A stretch of 64,000 nucleotides of DNA from Astrobacterium formosum (GTDB lineage Bacteria > Pseudomonadota > Alphaproteobacteria > Rhizobiales > Xanthobacteraceae). The notes below the pieces were generated by a model. That model did not search any database and was not told the DNA's origin. It saw only the letters and a list, made by a program, of their open reading frames with translations. Below, piece after piece: positions 52,469 through 60,680 of the stretch (positions within the stretch are counted from its first letter, which is position 1; each line of letters begins with the position of its first letter). The position numbers were made by a program, and so were the translations under genes. Location: assembly GCA_030848545.1 (NCBI GenBank), contig JAVDCA010000006.1, positions 62,001-126,000 of the forward strand, given 5' to 3'.

Positions 52469-54031
52469 ATGCCGGTCGATGAAAAACTGCGTGCCACGCT
52501 CGCAGAACGCCGCCAGAAGATCATGTCTCCCGGCAGCCCAAAGAAAGTTGCCGAACGGCATCAAAAAGGTCTCCTGACGGCGCGCGAGCGTCTCGTCGGC
52601 CTTTTCATGTCTGAAACCTTCCAGGAGTACGGGGCCCATATTCGCCACGGATGCACGTCGTTCGGCATGTCCGAGCGCGAAATCCCTGCCGACGGCGTCC
52701 TGGTCGGCACCGGCCTCGTCGACGGCCGCCAGATCTCCGCCTTCAGCCAGGACTTCCTGACGGTGGGCGGCACGCTCGGCATCATGCATGCCCGCAAGAT
52801 CGTGTGGGCGATGGACTACGCCGCCAAGAACGGCACGCCGCTCGTCGGCTTCAAGGACTCCGGCGGCGCCCGCATCCAGGAAGGCGTCGACGCGCTCGCC
52901 GGCTACGGCGAAGTATTCTATCGCAACGTCGCGCTCTCGGGCGTGGTGCCCCAGATCGCCATCATCGCCGGGCCGTGCGCCGGCGGCGCCGCCTACTCGC
53001 CGGCGTTGATGGACTTCATCATCATGACGAAGACCAACGCGCAGATGTTCATCACCGGCCCGCAGGTCATCAAGGCGGTCACCGGCAAGAACGTCTCCAT
53101 GGACGATGTCGGCGGCGCAGCGATGCATGCATCCGTGTCCGGCAATGTCCACATTCTCGCCGACGACGACCGTCACGCCATCGAGCTGACCAAGAAGCTG
53201 CTCTCCTACCTGCCCAGCAACAATTCCGAAGATCCGCCGCACCACGTGAGCGAGTCGATCGACTGCAACCCCGATCCCGGGATGGAGGCCTTGGTCAAGT
53301 CCGACGCCTCCGAGCCGATGGACATGCACGCGATCGTCCGTCGCGTCGTCGATGGCGGCGAATTGTTCGAGATTCACGCCGATTTCGCCAAGAACCTGAT
53401 CGTCGGTTTCGCTCGCATCCAGGGCATCGTGGTCGGCATCGTCGCCAACAATTCGATGGAAAAGGCCGGCTGCCTCGACATCGATTCCTCCGACAAGGGC
53501 GCGCACTTCATCCGCTTCTGCAACGCCTTCAACATCCCGCTCGTCACCTTCGTGGACGTGCCCGGCTTCCTGCCCGGTATCGACCAGGAGCGCGGCGGCA
53601 TCATCCGCCACGGCGCCAAGATGTTGTTCTCCTACTCCGCGACCACCGCGCCGAAGATCACCGTCGTGACCCGCAAGGCCTACGGGGGCTCCTATCTCGC
53701 AATGTGCGCCCAGGAGATGGGTGCCGACATCGTGTTCGCCTGGCCGACCGCCGAGATCGCGGTGATGGGTGCCGACGGCGCCGTCAACATCCTGTTCGCC
53801 AAGGAGCTCGCCGCCATCGACGACGCCAAGGAGAAGAAGGCCAAGCGCAAGGAGTTCGTCGACTACTACAAGAAGGAGGTCGCCTCTCCCTACGTCGCCG
53901 CCTCCAAGGGCTACATCACCGACATCATCGAGCCCGAGATGACACGGGCGTCGATCGCCCTGTCGCTGCGCAAGCTCCTGACCAAGCGCGAAGTACGGCC
54001 GCCCAAGAAGCACGGACTGATTCCGCTGTGA
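52469..54031 (+). CDS. Acyl-CoA carboxyltransferase / methylmalonyl-CoA decarboxylase alpha subunit
   Basis: This 520-residue biotin-dependent carboxyltransferase of the crotonase-like fold is like MmdA and propionyl-CoA carboxylase beta. The N- and C-terminal halves each carry an oxyanion-type loop: GFKDSGGARIQEGVDALAGY and AGPCAGGAAYSPALMDF (about residues 128-190), and FVDVPGFLPGIDQE and TRKAYGGSYLAM (about 365-410). In sodium-pump decarboxylases this subunit moves CO2 from an acyl-CoA to biotin. It is followed by biotin carriers and OadG/OadB-like genes and by no biotin carboxylase, so a decarboxylase role is favoured over a carboxylase one. The acyl-CoA may be methylmalonyl- or malonyl-CoA. 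Confidence 0.95.
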   Translation: MPVDEKLRATLAERRQKIMSPGSPKKVAERHQKGLLTARERLVGLFMSETFQEYGAHIRHGCTSFGMSEREIPADGVLVGTGLVDGRQISAFSQDFLTVGGTLGIMHARKIVWAMDYAAKNGTPLVGFKDSGGARIQEGVDALAGYGEVFYRNVALSGVVPQIAIIAGPCAGGAAYSPALMDFIIMTKTNAQMFITGPQVIKAVTGKNVSMDDVGGAAMHASVSGNVHILADDDRHAIELTKKLLSYLPSNNSEDPPHHVSESIDCNPDPGMEALVKSDASEPMDMHAIVRRVVDGGELFEIHADFAKNLIVGFARIQGIVVGIVANNSMEKAGCLDIDSSDKGAHFIRFCNAFNIPLVTFVDVPGFLPGIDQERGGIIRHGAKMLFSYSATTAPKITVVTRKAYGGSYLAMCAQEMGADIVFAWPTAEIAVMGADGAVNILFAKELAAIDDAKEKKAKRKEFVDYYKKEVASPYVAASKGYITDIIEPEMTRASIALSLRKLLTKREVRPPKKHGLIPL

Positions 54032-54086
54032 CCGGACCGAAGTCGCTGATGAGAAATCCAACACGTGCCGCAACGGGAGTTTGGGC

Positions 54087-54509
54087 ATGATCCGTCATCT
54101 ACGCATCTCACTCTCCGGCCGCGTCTACGAAGTCGTCGTCGAGGACGTCACGGCGTCCTCGGCGCAGACCGGCGCTTCCACTGCTGCGGCCACCACCACG
54201 ATGATGCCCATGCCCGGCCCGTTGGTGCCGCCGTCCAAGCCGGAGCCGGTGAATGTCGCTCCGGCGGCGGCGCTCTCCCAGCCCGTCGTCGGCGGTCCGG
54301 ACGACCAGACGGCACCGCTCGCCGGCATCGTCCACGAGATCAACGTCAAGGTCGGTGACGTCGTCGCACTCGACGATCCGTTGTTCGTACTGGAGGCGAT
54401 GAAGATGAAGACGGTGGTCGGCGCCCACAAGGCCGGCCGCGTCGCCGCCATACTGGTGGCCGAAGGCGACGCTGTCGATGCCGACCAGCCGATAATGACG
54501 ATCGCCTGA
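54087..54509 (+). CDS. Biotin carrier subunit of sodium-pump decarboxylase (copy 1)
   Basis: This 140-residue protein has a short N-terminal beta segment (RHLRISLSGRVYEVVVEDV), an Ala/Pro/Thr-rich flexible linker (residues 22-75) and a C-terminal biotinyl domain with EAMKMKT; the biotinylated Lys is residue 106. ATG 54087 has a CGGGAGT ribosome-binding site. It carries CO2 from the carboxyltransferase to the membrane pump. It shares length and biotin-Lys position with the second carrier at 56610. Confidence 0.95.
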   Translation: MIRHLRISLSGRVYEVVVEDVTASSAQTGASTAAATTTMMPMPGPLVPPSKPEPVNVAPAAALSQPVVGGPDDQTAPLAGIVHEINVKVGDVVALDDPLFVLEAMKMKTVVGAHKAGRVAAILVAEGDAVDADQPIMTIA

Positions 54510-54562
54510 CATGACGAACAGGGCCTGAGAGTTTTGTTCGCCGGAACGCAACGGAACGCACC

Positions 54563-54925
54563 ATGAAAGCGATGATCGTCGCCAGCCTGACCCAGGCCTT
54601 CTATTCTTTCGCCTTGATGGCATTCATTGCCGTCATGTGTGCGGGCGTGATCAAACTGATCGTGACCGTCCTGGCGCGCTCGGCACAGCCGGCCCAGCCC
54701 AAGCCGGCAGCTTCGGCGAATCCCGCGCCGGCGCCAAGCGTGGCGTCAGCCACGGCGGCTGCGCCGGACGTGATTACCGACGAACTCGCCATCATCATTG
54801 CCGCCGCATGTGACGCGGTCATCGGCGCTCACCGGATCGTCTACGTGGCGGAGGCCAGTCGTCCCGCCAACTGGACGTCCGAAATGAGAGCGCGTCACCA
54901 TCTCTCGCATTTCCCGCATCGCTGA
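54563..54925 (+). CDS. OadG-like subunit of sodium-pump decarboxylase (copy 1)
   Basis: This is a 120-residue protein with one N-terminal membrane helix (about residues 12-37), a Pro/Ala-rich linker, a helical ITDELAIIIAAACDAVIGAHRI segment and a His-rich end (MRARHHLSHFPHR). The single-span plus linker plus small C-terminal domain plan is that of OadG gamma subunits, which hold the complex together and bind zinc. It lies between biotin carrier 1 and the first OadB-like gene. Confidence 0.85.
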   Translation: MKAMIVASLTQAFYSFALMAFIAVMCAGVIKLIVTVLARSAQPAQPKPAASANPAPAPSVASATAAAPDVITDELAIIIAAACDAVIGAHRIVYVAEASRPANWTSEMRARHHLSHFPHR

Positions 54926-54940
54926 AGCCGGACGGAACGA

Positions 54941-56155
54941 ATGTCGGAATTCCATATCCTCGACCTTTTCCAGGGCTTGGCGACGCTGGTGGCGGCAGAG
55001 CCGCATATTCTCGTCGGCCGCATCTTCCTCATGGCGCTCGGAGTACTGCTCGTCTATCTCGGACAACGCGGCATCCTCGAGGCGCTCCTGATGGTGCCCA
55101 TGGGGCTTGGAATGGCGACGGTCAACGCCGCGGTCCTGTTCCTGGCCCACGGCAAGACCGGAACGCTTTTCCTCGACCCGCTGGCCTCCGGGACCGACGA
55201 GGTGATGACCGTGCTGCAGATCAACTGGCTGCAGCCGATCTACACCTTCGCGTTCTCCAACGGCCTGATCGCCTGCCTCGTATTTCTCGGTATCGGCACG
55301 CTCTTGGACGTCGGCTATGTGATGCAGCGCCCGTTTCGCAGCATGTTCCTGGCGATATGCGGCGAGCTCGGCACACTGTGTGCGTATCCCCTCGGAGTTC
55401 TGATGGGCCTGCCCGCGAACGAGGCTGCGGCGGCGGCGACGATCGGCGGAGCCGACGGACCCATGGTCCTGTTCGCGTCGCTGATTCTCGCGCCGGAGAT
55501 TTTCGTTCCGATCACAGTGGTGGGTTACCTTTATCTCGGCCTGACTTACGGCGGCTATCCCTACCTCATCAAAATCCTGGTGCCGGAGCGCCTGCGCGCC
55601 ATCCAGATGCCGGACGAACGGGTGAGGACCATCACCGCCAATGAGAAGATGGTGTTCGCCGTCGTCATGTGTTTGCTGCTTTCGTTCTTGTTCCCGGTCG
55701 CGGCGCCGCTGTTCCTGTCCTTGTTCCTCGGCGTCATCGTCCGCGAGAGCGGCTTGAACTATTTCTACGACCTGTTCTCCAACCAGCTTCTCTACGGCGC
55801 CACCTTCTTCCTCGGACTGGTGCTCGGCGTGCTCTGCGAAGCGAGCACCATTCTCAATCCGAAGGTGCTCATCCTGCTGATACTCGGCATTTTCGCCCTG
55901 ACGATGTCGGCGATCGGCGGCATCTTCGGCGGCTACGTGCTCTACTGGCTGTCCGGCGGCAAATACAATCCGGTGATCGGAATCGCCGCGGTCTCGTGCG
56001 TGCCGACCACCGCCAAGGTGGCCCAGAAGGTGGTTTCGCAGGCCAACAACAGGGCCATCATCCTGCCCCACGCGCTCGGTGCCAACGTCAGCGGGGTGAT
56101 CACCTCCGCGATTTTCGCCGCCGTTCTGGTGACGCTGCTGCGGCCCATGGGCTAA
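54941..56155 (+). CDS. Sodium-pump decarboxylase beta subunit (OadB-like, copy 1, divergent)
   Basis: This 404-residue membrane protein of about nine to ten spans decarboxylates carboxybiotin and exports Na+. The conserved Asp is present in IGGADGPMVLFASLILAPE (about residue 170); the usual GPTAI is changed to GPMVL. The C-terminal region HALGANVSGVITSAIF (about 380-395) keeps the Asn, Gly and Ser of the sodium site. It is clearly diverged from OadB copy 2 at 57240. Confidence 0.92.
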   Translation: MSEFHILDLFQGLATLVAAEPHILVGRIFLMALGVLLVYLGQRGILEALLMVPMGLGMATVNAAVLFLAHGKTGTLFLDPLASGTDEVMTVLQINWLQPIYTFAFSNGLIACLVFLGIGTLLDVGYVMQRPFRSMFLAICGELGTLCAYPLGVLMGLPANEAAAAATIGGADGPMVLFASLILAPEIFVPITVVGYLYLGLTYGGYPYLIKILVPERLRAIQMPDERVRTITANEKMVFAVVMCLLLSFLFPVAAPLFLSLFLGVIVRESGLNYFYDLFSNQLLYGATFFLGLVLGVLCEASTILNPKVLILLILGIFALTMSAIGGIFGGYVLYWLSGGKYNPVIGIAAVSCVPTTAKVAQKVVSQANNRAIILPHALGANVSGVITSAIFAAVLVTLLRPMG

Positions 56156-56194
56156 TCGGAATCAGGCGATGACAAACGAGATGCGGAGAACCTG

Positions 56195-56578
56195 ATGAAC
56201 GAATTGAATTCCATGACATTCCTCGGATACCCGGTCGGATTGCTGGCGGTGACGATCGTCATCACGGTGATCGCGTCCGCGATCGCGTCGTCGATCTCCG
56301 CTGTCCTCGCCGTTCGGCTGATGGCCGACAGGCTCGGACCGCTGGTCCCGGCGGGCGCGACTGCCGCCGCTGTTGCCGCGCCGCGAGCCCCTGTGGCTGC
56401 GGAAGGCGTGAGCCCGGCCGTGATCGCCGCCATTTCGGCGGCCGTCTACTCCACCTTGGGAACGCATCGGATCGTCTTTATCGGCGGGCCTCGTGCCGGC
56501 ACGACATGGACGAACGAACTGCGCTCACAGCACCACACCTCGCACGCCGTCCCGCGCGTGCATCATTCCAACGACTAG
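56195..56578 (+). CDS. OadG-like subunit of sodium-pump decarboxylase (copy 2)
   Basis: This is a 127-residue OadG-like protein with a single span at about residues 12-37 (LLAVTIVITVIASAIASSISAV), a linker, a helical VIAAISAAVYSTLGTHRI segment and a TWTNELRSQHHTSH end matching the NWTSEMRARHHLSH end of copy 1. This shared C-terminal plan shows that copies 1 and 2 are paralogues. It follows the first OadB by 39 bases. Confidence 0.85.
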   Translation: MNELNSMTFLGYPVGLLAVTIVITVIASAIASSISAVLAVRLMADRLGPLVPAGATAAAVAAPRAPVAAEGVSPAVIAAISAAVYSTLGTHRIVFIGGPRAGTTWTNELRSQHHTSHAVPRVHHSND

Positions 56579-56609
56579 AACCAACGTCGATTTCGAGGAC
56601 GATACCGCC

Positions 56610-57032
56610 ATGATGAAGCAACTCCGTGTCACTGTTGACGGCAAGTCGTACGACGTGGTCGTCGAGGAGCTGGGCCAGAGCGGCACTGCGCCGGCCGCCT
56701 ATGCGGCTCCCGCCCCGGCAGCGCCGCCGGCGCCAGTCGCAACTGCGCCCGCTCCGGCGCCTGCGCCCGCCCCGGCTCCGGCCGCCGCGCCGTCACAAGC
56801 CACACCCGCCAGCGCCGGTCCCAATGACCGCACTGCCCCGCTCGCCGGCGTCATCGTCGAGGTCTCGGCCGCCGTCGGCGACGTTGTCGAACTCGACCAG
56901 CAGGTCGCTGTCCTCGAAGCCATGAAGATGAAGACCCCGATCGGCGCCCACAAGGCCGGCAAGGTCACCGCCATCTATGTGTCCGCCGGCGACGGCGTCG
57001 ACGTCGATCAGCCGCTGCTGTCGATCCAGTAA
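56610..57032 (+). CDS. Biotin carrier subunit of sodium-pump decarboxylase (copy 2)
   Basis: This is a 140-residue biotin carrier with a long Ala/Pro linker (residues 25-68, APAPAP repeats) and the biotinyl motif EAMKMKT with Lys106. It is paralogous to copy 1. It serves the same locus, possibly with the second OadB. ATG-ATG at 56610/56613 leaves the first codon uncertain. Confidence 0.95.
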   Translation: MMKQLRVTVDGKSYDVVVEELGQSGTAPAAYAAPAPAAPPAPVATAPAPAPAPAPAPAAAPSQATPASAGPNDRTAPLAGVIVEVSAAVGDVVELDQQVAVLEAMKMKTPIGAHKAGKVTAIYVSAGDGVDVDQPLLSIQ

Positions 57033-57082
57033 GGATCGGCGCTCAACAGCGGCTTTCGACCAGGAAGCCGGGGAGATAAGCG

Positions 57083-57226
57083 ATGGACAAGTGGTCGTTT
57101 GGACTGACGATGATGATCGTCGGCATCAGTGGCACGTTCGTCACGATGGCGATCCTCATCGGCGCAATTCAATTGCTCAAAAAGATCTTCCCTGCCGAAG
57201 CCAACGGCGACGCGAAGAAATCCTGA
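57083..57226 (+). CDS. Very small OadG-like membrane subunit (copy 3)
   Basis: A 47-residue ORF starting at ATG 57083 after a GGGGAGATAAGCG ribosome-binding site. One hydrophobic span (about residues 6-31, with IVGISGTFVTMAILIGAIQLL) is followed by a KKIFPAEANGDAKKS tail. This is the helix-plus-basic-tail form of OadG-family subunits without the C-terminal domain of copies 1 and 2. It lies 13 bases upstream of the second OadB start, the normal OadG-OadB order. Confidence 0.8.
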   Translation: MDKWSFGLTMMIVGISGTFVTMAILIGAIQLLKKIFPAEANGDAKKS

Positions 57227-57239
57227 AGGCGGGGACCCA

Positions 57240-58478
57240 ATGTTCGAACACATGTTAGACGGCCTCGACGGCCTGACGCTCGGCGTCAAGTTCCTGTTCA
57301 CGGTCGGTGGACTGAAGAACTTGGTCATGCTGGCGCTCGCTGGCCTGCTCATCTATCTCGGCGTCTTCAAGGAAGTCGAACCGCTGCTCCTGGTTCCGAT
57401 CGGGTTCGGCTGCCTCCTCGCCAACATTCCGTACAGCGAACTGATGGTGCAGGGCATCGATCCCGGCGCCAAACAGGTGATGGAGGCCATGGGTGCGGCC
57501 GCGCCCGAGGCGCTCAAGCATCTCGCCAAGGACGATACCGGGTTCATACGAACCATCTACAATATGGGTATCGCCAACGAGTTGTTCCCGTTGTTGATCT
57601 TCATCGGTATCGGGGCCATGACGGACTTCACGCCGCTCCTGGCCAACCCGCGCATCCTCCTGTTCGGCGCTGCCGGCCAGTGCGGCATCTTCCTGACGCT
57701 CCTGCTCGCGCTCGCACTCGGTTTCCCGCACCTGCAGGCGATGGCGATCGCCATCATCGGCGCCTGCGACGGACCGACCGCGATCTACGTCTCCTCGCAG
57801 TACGCGCCGGAACTCCTCGGCCCGATCTCGGTCGCCGCCTATTCCTACATGGCGCTCGTGCCGATCATCCAGCCGCCGATCATGAAGTTCATGACCACCG
57901 ACAAGGAGCGCAGGACGCGCATGCCGGCGTTCAAGAACGCCATCTCGCCGACCACGCGCCTCCTGTTCCCGATCGTCGTCACGATCGTGACCGGCCTGAT
58001 TGCGCCCAAGGGCCTGCCCTTGATGGCCTCGATCATGCTCGGCAACTTCATGCGCGAATGCGGCGCGGTGTCGCGTCTCGTCAAGGCGTCCGAAAACGAG
58101 ATCGCCAACGTGGCGACCCTGTTCCTCGGCATCGCCATCGGCTCCACCATGGCGGCGGACAAGTTCCTGCAGCCGACGACGCTGGCGATCTTCGCCCTCG
58201 GCTTCGTCGCCATCTGCCTCGACACCGTGGTTGGCGTCGGCTTCGGCAAGATCATGTACTTGATGACGGGCGGCAAGGTGAACCCGCTGATCGGCTCCGC
58301 CGGCATCTCGGCCTATCCGATGGCGGCTCGCGTCGTCCAGCAGGAAGGCCAGAAGTACGACAAGCAGAACTTCCTCCTGATGCACGCCATGGGCGCCAAC
58401 ACGGGCGGCCAGATCGGCTCCGTCGCCGCCGCGGCGGTGATGCTGGCGCTGGTGGACGCCCTCCGGCATCTCTTCTGA
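57240..58478 (+). CDS. Sodium-pump decarboxylase beta subunit (OadB-like, copy 2, canonical)
   Basis: This 412-residue membrane protein has the full OadB signatures: NLVMLALAGLLIYLGVFKEVEPLLLVPIGFG, IGACDGPTAIYVSSQYAPELLGPISVAAYSYMALVPIIQPP (Asp about residue 180) and MGANTGGQIGSV (about 383-394, the Asn and Ser of the sodium path). It is a canonical carboxybiotin decarboxylase and Na+ pump. ATG 57240 is adjacent to copy 3 of OadG. A strong terminator follows. Confidence 0.95.
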   Translation: MFEHMLDGLDGLTLGVKFLFTVGGLKNLVMLALAGLLIYLGVFKEVEPLLLVPIGFGCLLANIPYSELMVQGIDPGAKQVMEAMGAAAPEALKHLAKDDTGFIRTIYNMGIANELFPLLIFIGIGAMTDFTPLLANPRILLFGAAGQCGIFLTLLLALALGFPHLQAMAIAIIGACDGPTAIYVSSQYAPELLGPISVAAYSYMALVPIIQPPIMKFMTTDKERRTRMPAFKNAISPTTRLLFPIVVTIVTGLIAPKGLPLMASIMLGNFMRECGAVSRLVKASENEIANVATLFLGIAIGSTMAADKFLQPTTLAIFALGFVAICLDTVVGVGFGKIMYLMTGGKVNPLIGSAGISAYPMAARVVQQEGQKYDKQNFLLMHAMGANTGGQIGSVAAAAVMLALVDALRHLF

Positions 58479-58503
58479 GCGAACTGACTCACTGAAAGAC
58501 GAC

Positions 58504-58531
58504 GGGCCGGAGCATCGCTCCGGCCCTTTTT
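58504..58531 (+). terminator. Rho-independent terminator of the decarboxylase locus
   Basis: A perfect 10-bp stem (58504-58513 with 58517-58526) with a 3-base loop is followed by five T (58527-58531), 26 bases after the second OadB stop. It closes the seven-subunit sodium-pump transcript. Confidence 0.93.
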
Positions 58532-58570
58532 CTTTGCCCGTTCCTCGATGATCGTCGTGCGGCTTGGATA

Positions 58571-59095
58571 TCAGCCCTTCGCCGTCGCCTTGTCGACGAG
58601 CGCGACGAGGCCGCGCAGGAGCTCGATCGGCCGCGGCGGGCAGCCTTTGACGTGCAGGTCGACGGGCACGACTTTGTCGACGGCGCCGATCACCGCATAG
58701 CTGTCCTCGAAGACGCCGCAGCCGCAGGCGCAGTCGCCCACCGCCACCACCCATTTGGGATCCGGCGTCGCCGCATAGGTACGTTCCAGCGCCACCTTCA
58801 TGTTGCGGGTGACCGGGCCGGTCACCATCAGGACGTCGCAGTGGCGCGGCGAGGCGGCGAATCGCAGCCCGAAACGCTCGCAGTCGTAGACCGCGTTGTT
58901 GAGAGCGTGGATCTCGAGCTCACAGCCGTTGCAGGAACCGGCATCGACCTCGCGGATCGTGAGCGAGCGGCCATAGAGCCGGCGGATGCGACCTTCGAGC
59001 GCATGGCCGACCTCCGTCAACGCGGCGTTCTCCGCCGACGGTGCGGCGATCGTCACCGGGCGTGCGAACAACGATCTGAGCAGGAGCGTGCGCAT
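58571..59095 (-). CDS. Complex-I-like small subunit (HyfI/NuoB family)
   Basis: This 174-residue peripheral subunit carries the proximal [4Fe-4S] (N2-type) cluster. Ligands are Cys55 and Cys58 (SCNGCE), Cys122 (GDCACGCG) and Cys152 (KGCPPRP). It is the last gene of the Hyf-like operon and follows HyfG. It should pass electrons toward the large subunit and the membrane arm. Confidence 0.92.
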   Translation of the reverse strand: MRTLLLRSLFARPVTIAAPSAENAALTEVGHALEGRIRRLYGRSLTIREVDAGSCNGCELEIHALNNAVYDCERFGLRFAASPRHCDVLMVTGPVTRNMKVALERTYAATPDPKWVVAVGDCACGCGVFEDSYAVIGAVDKVVPVDLHVKGCPPRPIELLRGLVALVDKATAKG

Positions 59096-59112
59096 GGCCG
59101 GTCTTTACGTTG

Positions 59113-59162
59113 GAGCATGATGCTCACCGAAAACCGGGAGCCACTTTTCGGGCATCATGCTC
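59113..59162. repeat. Palindromic repeat (GAGCATGATG...CATCATGCTC type)
   Basis: An imperfect palindrome of about 50 bp, with arms GAGCATGATG and CATCATGCTC around ACCGAAAACCGGGAGCCACTTTTCGG. The family is common in Rhizobiales intergenic DNA. Its right end overlaps the hyfG stop codon at 59161-59163, between hyfG and hyfI. Confidence 0.8.
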
Positions 59163-60675
59163 ATAGATCATGCCCCGAATACGAACAGTTGAACGACTTG
59201 TTGCACAGCGGGAAGTCGGCGACGATGTTGTTCTCGATCGAGGCTTCCAGGAGCGGCCACTGGAACCAGGAGGCGTCGCGTATGTGGCAGCGCGCCACGC
59301 GGGAGCCGTCCAGCCGCAGCCACACCAGAAGGTCGCCGCGGAACGCCTCGGTGACGGCGACCCCCTCGCCGGCGGAGGCGCCGGTCGCCTGCGTGCGCAC
59401 CGGCCCGTCGGGAAGCGAGTCGATGAGCATGCGGATCATCTCCATGCTCGCCTCGACCTCGCGGATCCGCACGCGCACGCGGGCGTCGACGTCGCCGGCC
59501 ATGAACACCGGCACCAGGAAGCCGAGGTCGTCATAGGGAGCGTAGGCGAGATTGCGGCGGGCATCGAAGTCGCGTCCCGAGGCGCGGCCCACATGGCCGC
59601 CGGCGCCCCATTTGACGACCAGGTCCGGCGTCACCACCCCGGTCGCGCAGGTGCGGTCCTGCAGCGAGGGGGTGTCGTCGTACTCTTCGACCACATCGGC
59701 GAACAACGGCGCGATGTCGTCGAGCATGGCCAGGATCACGCCCAGTTCGGCCGGCGATGGATCGTGGGCAACACCGCCCGGCACGATCTTGTCCATCATG
59801 AGCCGATGGCCGAAGACGCGATCGCAGGCCGCCAGCACCTTTTCGCGCAGGATGCCGCAATAGGCGAGGATGAGAGCGAAGGCCGCGTCGTTGCAGACCG
59901 CGCCGATGTCGCCCAGATGATTGGCGATGCGCTCGAGCTCGGCCATGATGCCGCGTAGCGCCACGGCCCGCGGCGGCGCCGAAATACCGCGCGCGGATTC
60001 GAGCGCCCGCGCAAAGGCGAAGCTCGCCGCCACGGTCGAGTCACCCGACACCCGCGCGACCAGGCGTGCCGCCCTGTCGATGTCGCAGCCGGTCGTGAGA
60101 CTGTCGATGCCCTTGTGGACGTAGCCGAGCCGCTCCTCCAACCGGGCGATGATTTCACCATTGGCGGTGAAGCGGAAATGCCCGGGCTCGATGATGCCGG
60201 CATGCACCGGCCCGACCGGGATCTGGTGCAGCCCCTCGCCGTGCACGGGCGAAAAATCGTAGGCGACCGGGTCGGCGAGCGGCGCCGGCGCCCGTGACCC
60301 GAGCGGCGCAGTGATGCCCCAGGCGCCGTGGTCGAGCCATTTGCGGGCGTCGGGCGCACCTGCCGCCGCATAGCCGTAAAGATCGCAGACCGCGCGTTCG
60401 AGCCGGATCGCCGGCGGGTGATGCTTTCCGACCGACGGGAACGTGCCGTCCGGGACCGCGAGCGTGACGATCGCGGGGGTCGGGAGTGTCGGCGCCGACA
60501 GCGCCATGTGGACGAGGCCTTCGTCGCCCCACAGGCCGAGCAGCGTGCCCTCCCCCGCCGCGAGCGCCGCACCGAGGGCGTCCCACGTGGCGGCGTCGAT
60601 CTCGTAGCGTGGCCAGGGCCGGTGCCCGGCGATCGCCGTACGGCCCTGCAACAGCGTCTGGAGCGTTTCACTCAT
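59161..60675 (-). CDS. Hyf-like large subunit (NuoCD/HycE family) lacking NiFe ligands
   Basis: This 504-residue protein combines a short NuoC-like domain (about residues 10-115, SVGKHHPPAIRLERAVCDLYGY) and a NuoD/HycE-like domain. In true [NiFe] hydrogenases an N-terminal CxxC and a C-terminal DPCxxC bind NiFe. Here the first is RVSGDST (208-214, no Cys) and the second is FPLCNKSFNCSYSGHDL (488-504, Cys491 and Cys497 in the wrong spacing). NiFe is therefore not expected. This is the pattern of energy-converting hydrogenase-related (Ehr) complexes. ATG 60675 gives the family start. Confidence 0.92.
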   Translation of the reverse strand: MSETLQTLLQGRTAIAGHRPWPRYEIDAATWDALGAALAAGEGTLLGLWGDEGLVHMALSAPTLPTPAIVTLAVPDGTFPSVGKHHPPAIRLERAVCDLYGYAAAGAPDARKWLDHGAWGITAPLGSRAPAPLADPVAYDFSPVHGEGLHQIPVGPVHAGIIEPGHFRFTANGEIIARLEERLGYVHKGIDSLTTGCDIDRAARLVARVSGDSTVAASFAFARALESARGISAPPRAVALRGIMAELERIANHLGDIGAVCNDAAFALILAYCGILREKVLAACDRVFGHRLMMDKIVPGGVAHDPSPAELGVILAMLDDIAPLFADVVEEYDDTPSLQDRTCATGVVTPDLVVKWGAGGHVGRASGRDFDARRNLAYAPYDDLGFLVPVFMAGDVDARVRVRIREVEASMEMIRMLIDSLPDGPVRTQATGASAGEGVAVTEAFRGDLLVWLRLDGSRVARCHIRDASWFQWPLLEASIENNIVADFPLCNKSFNCSYSGHDL

Positions 60676-60680
60676 CGGCG

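Noticed and set aside
52039..52482. 147-codon ORF before the carboxyltransferase
   Set aside because: Runs past the real gene start in another frame and lacks any recognised domain.
52184..54088. Minus-strand open frame of 634 codons opposite the carboxyltransferase
   Set aside because: Shadow of a well-conserved gene with strong family motifs on the plus strand.
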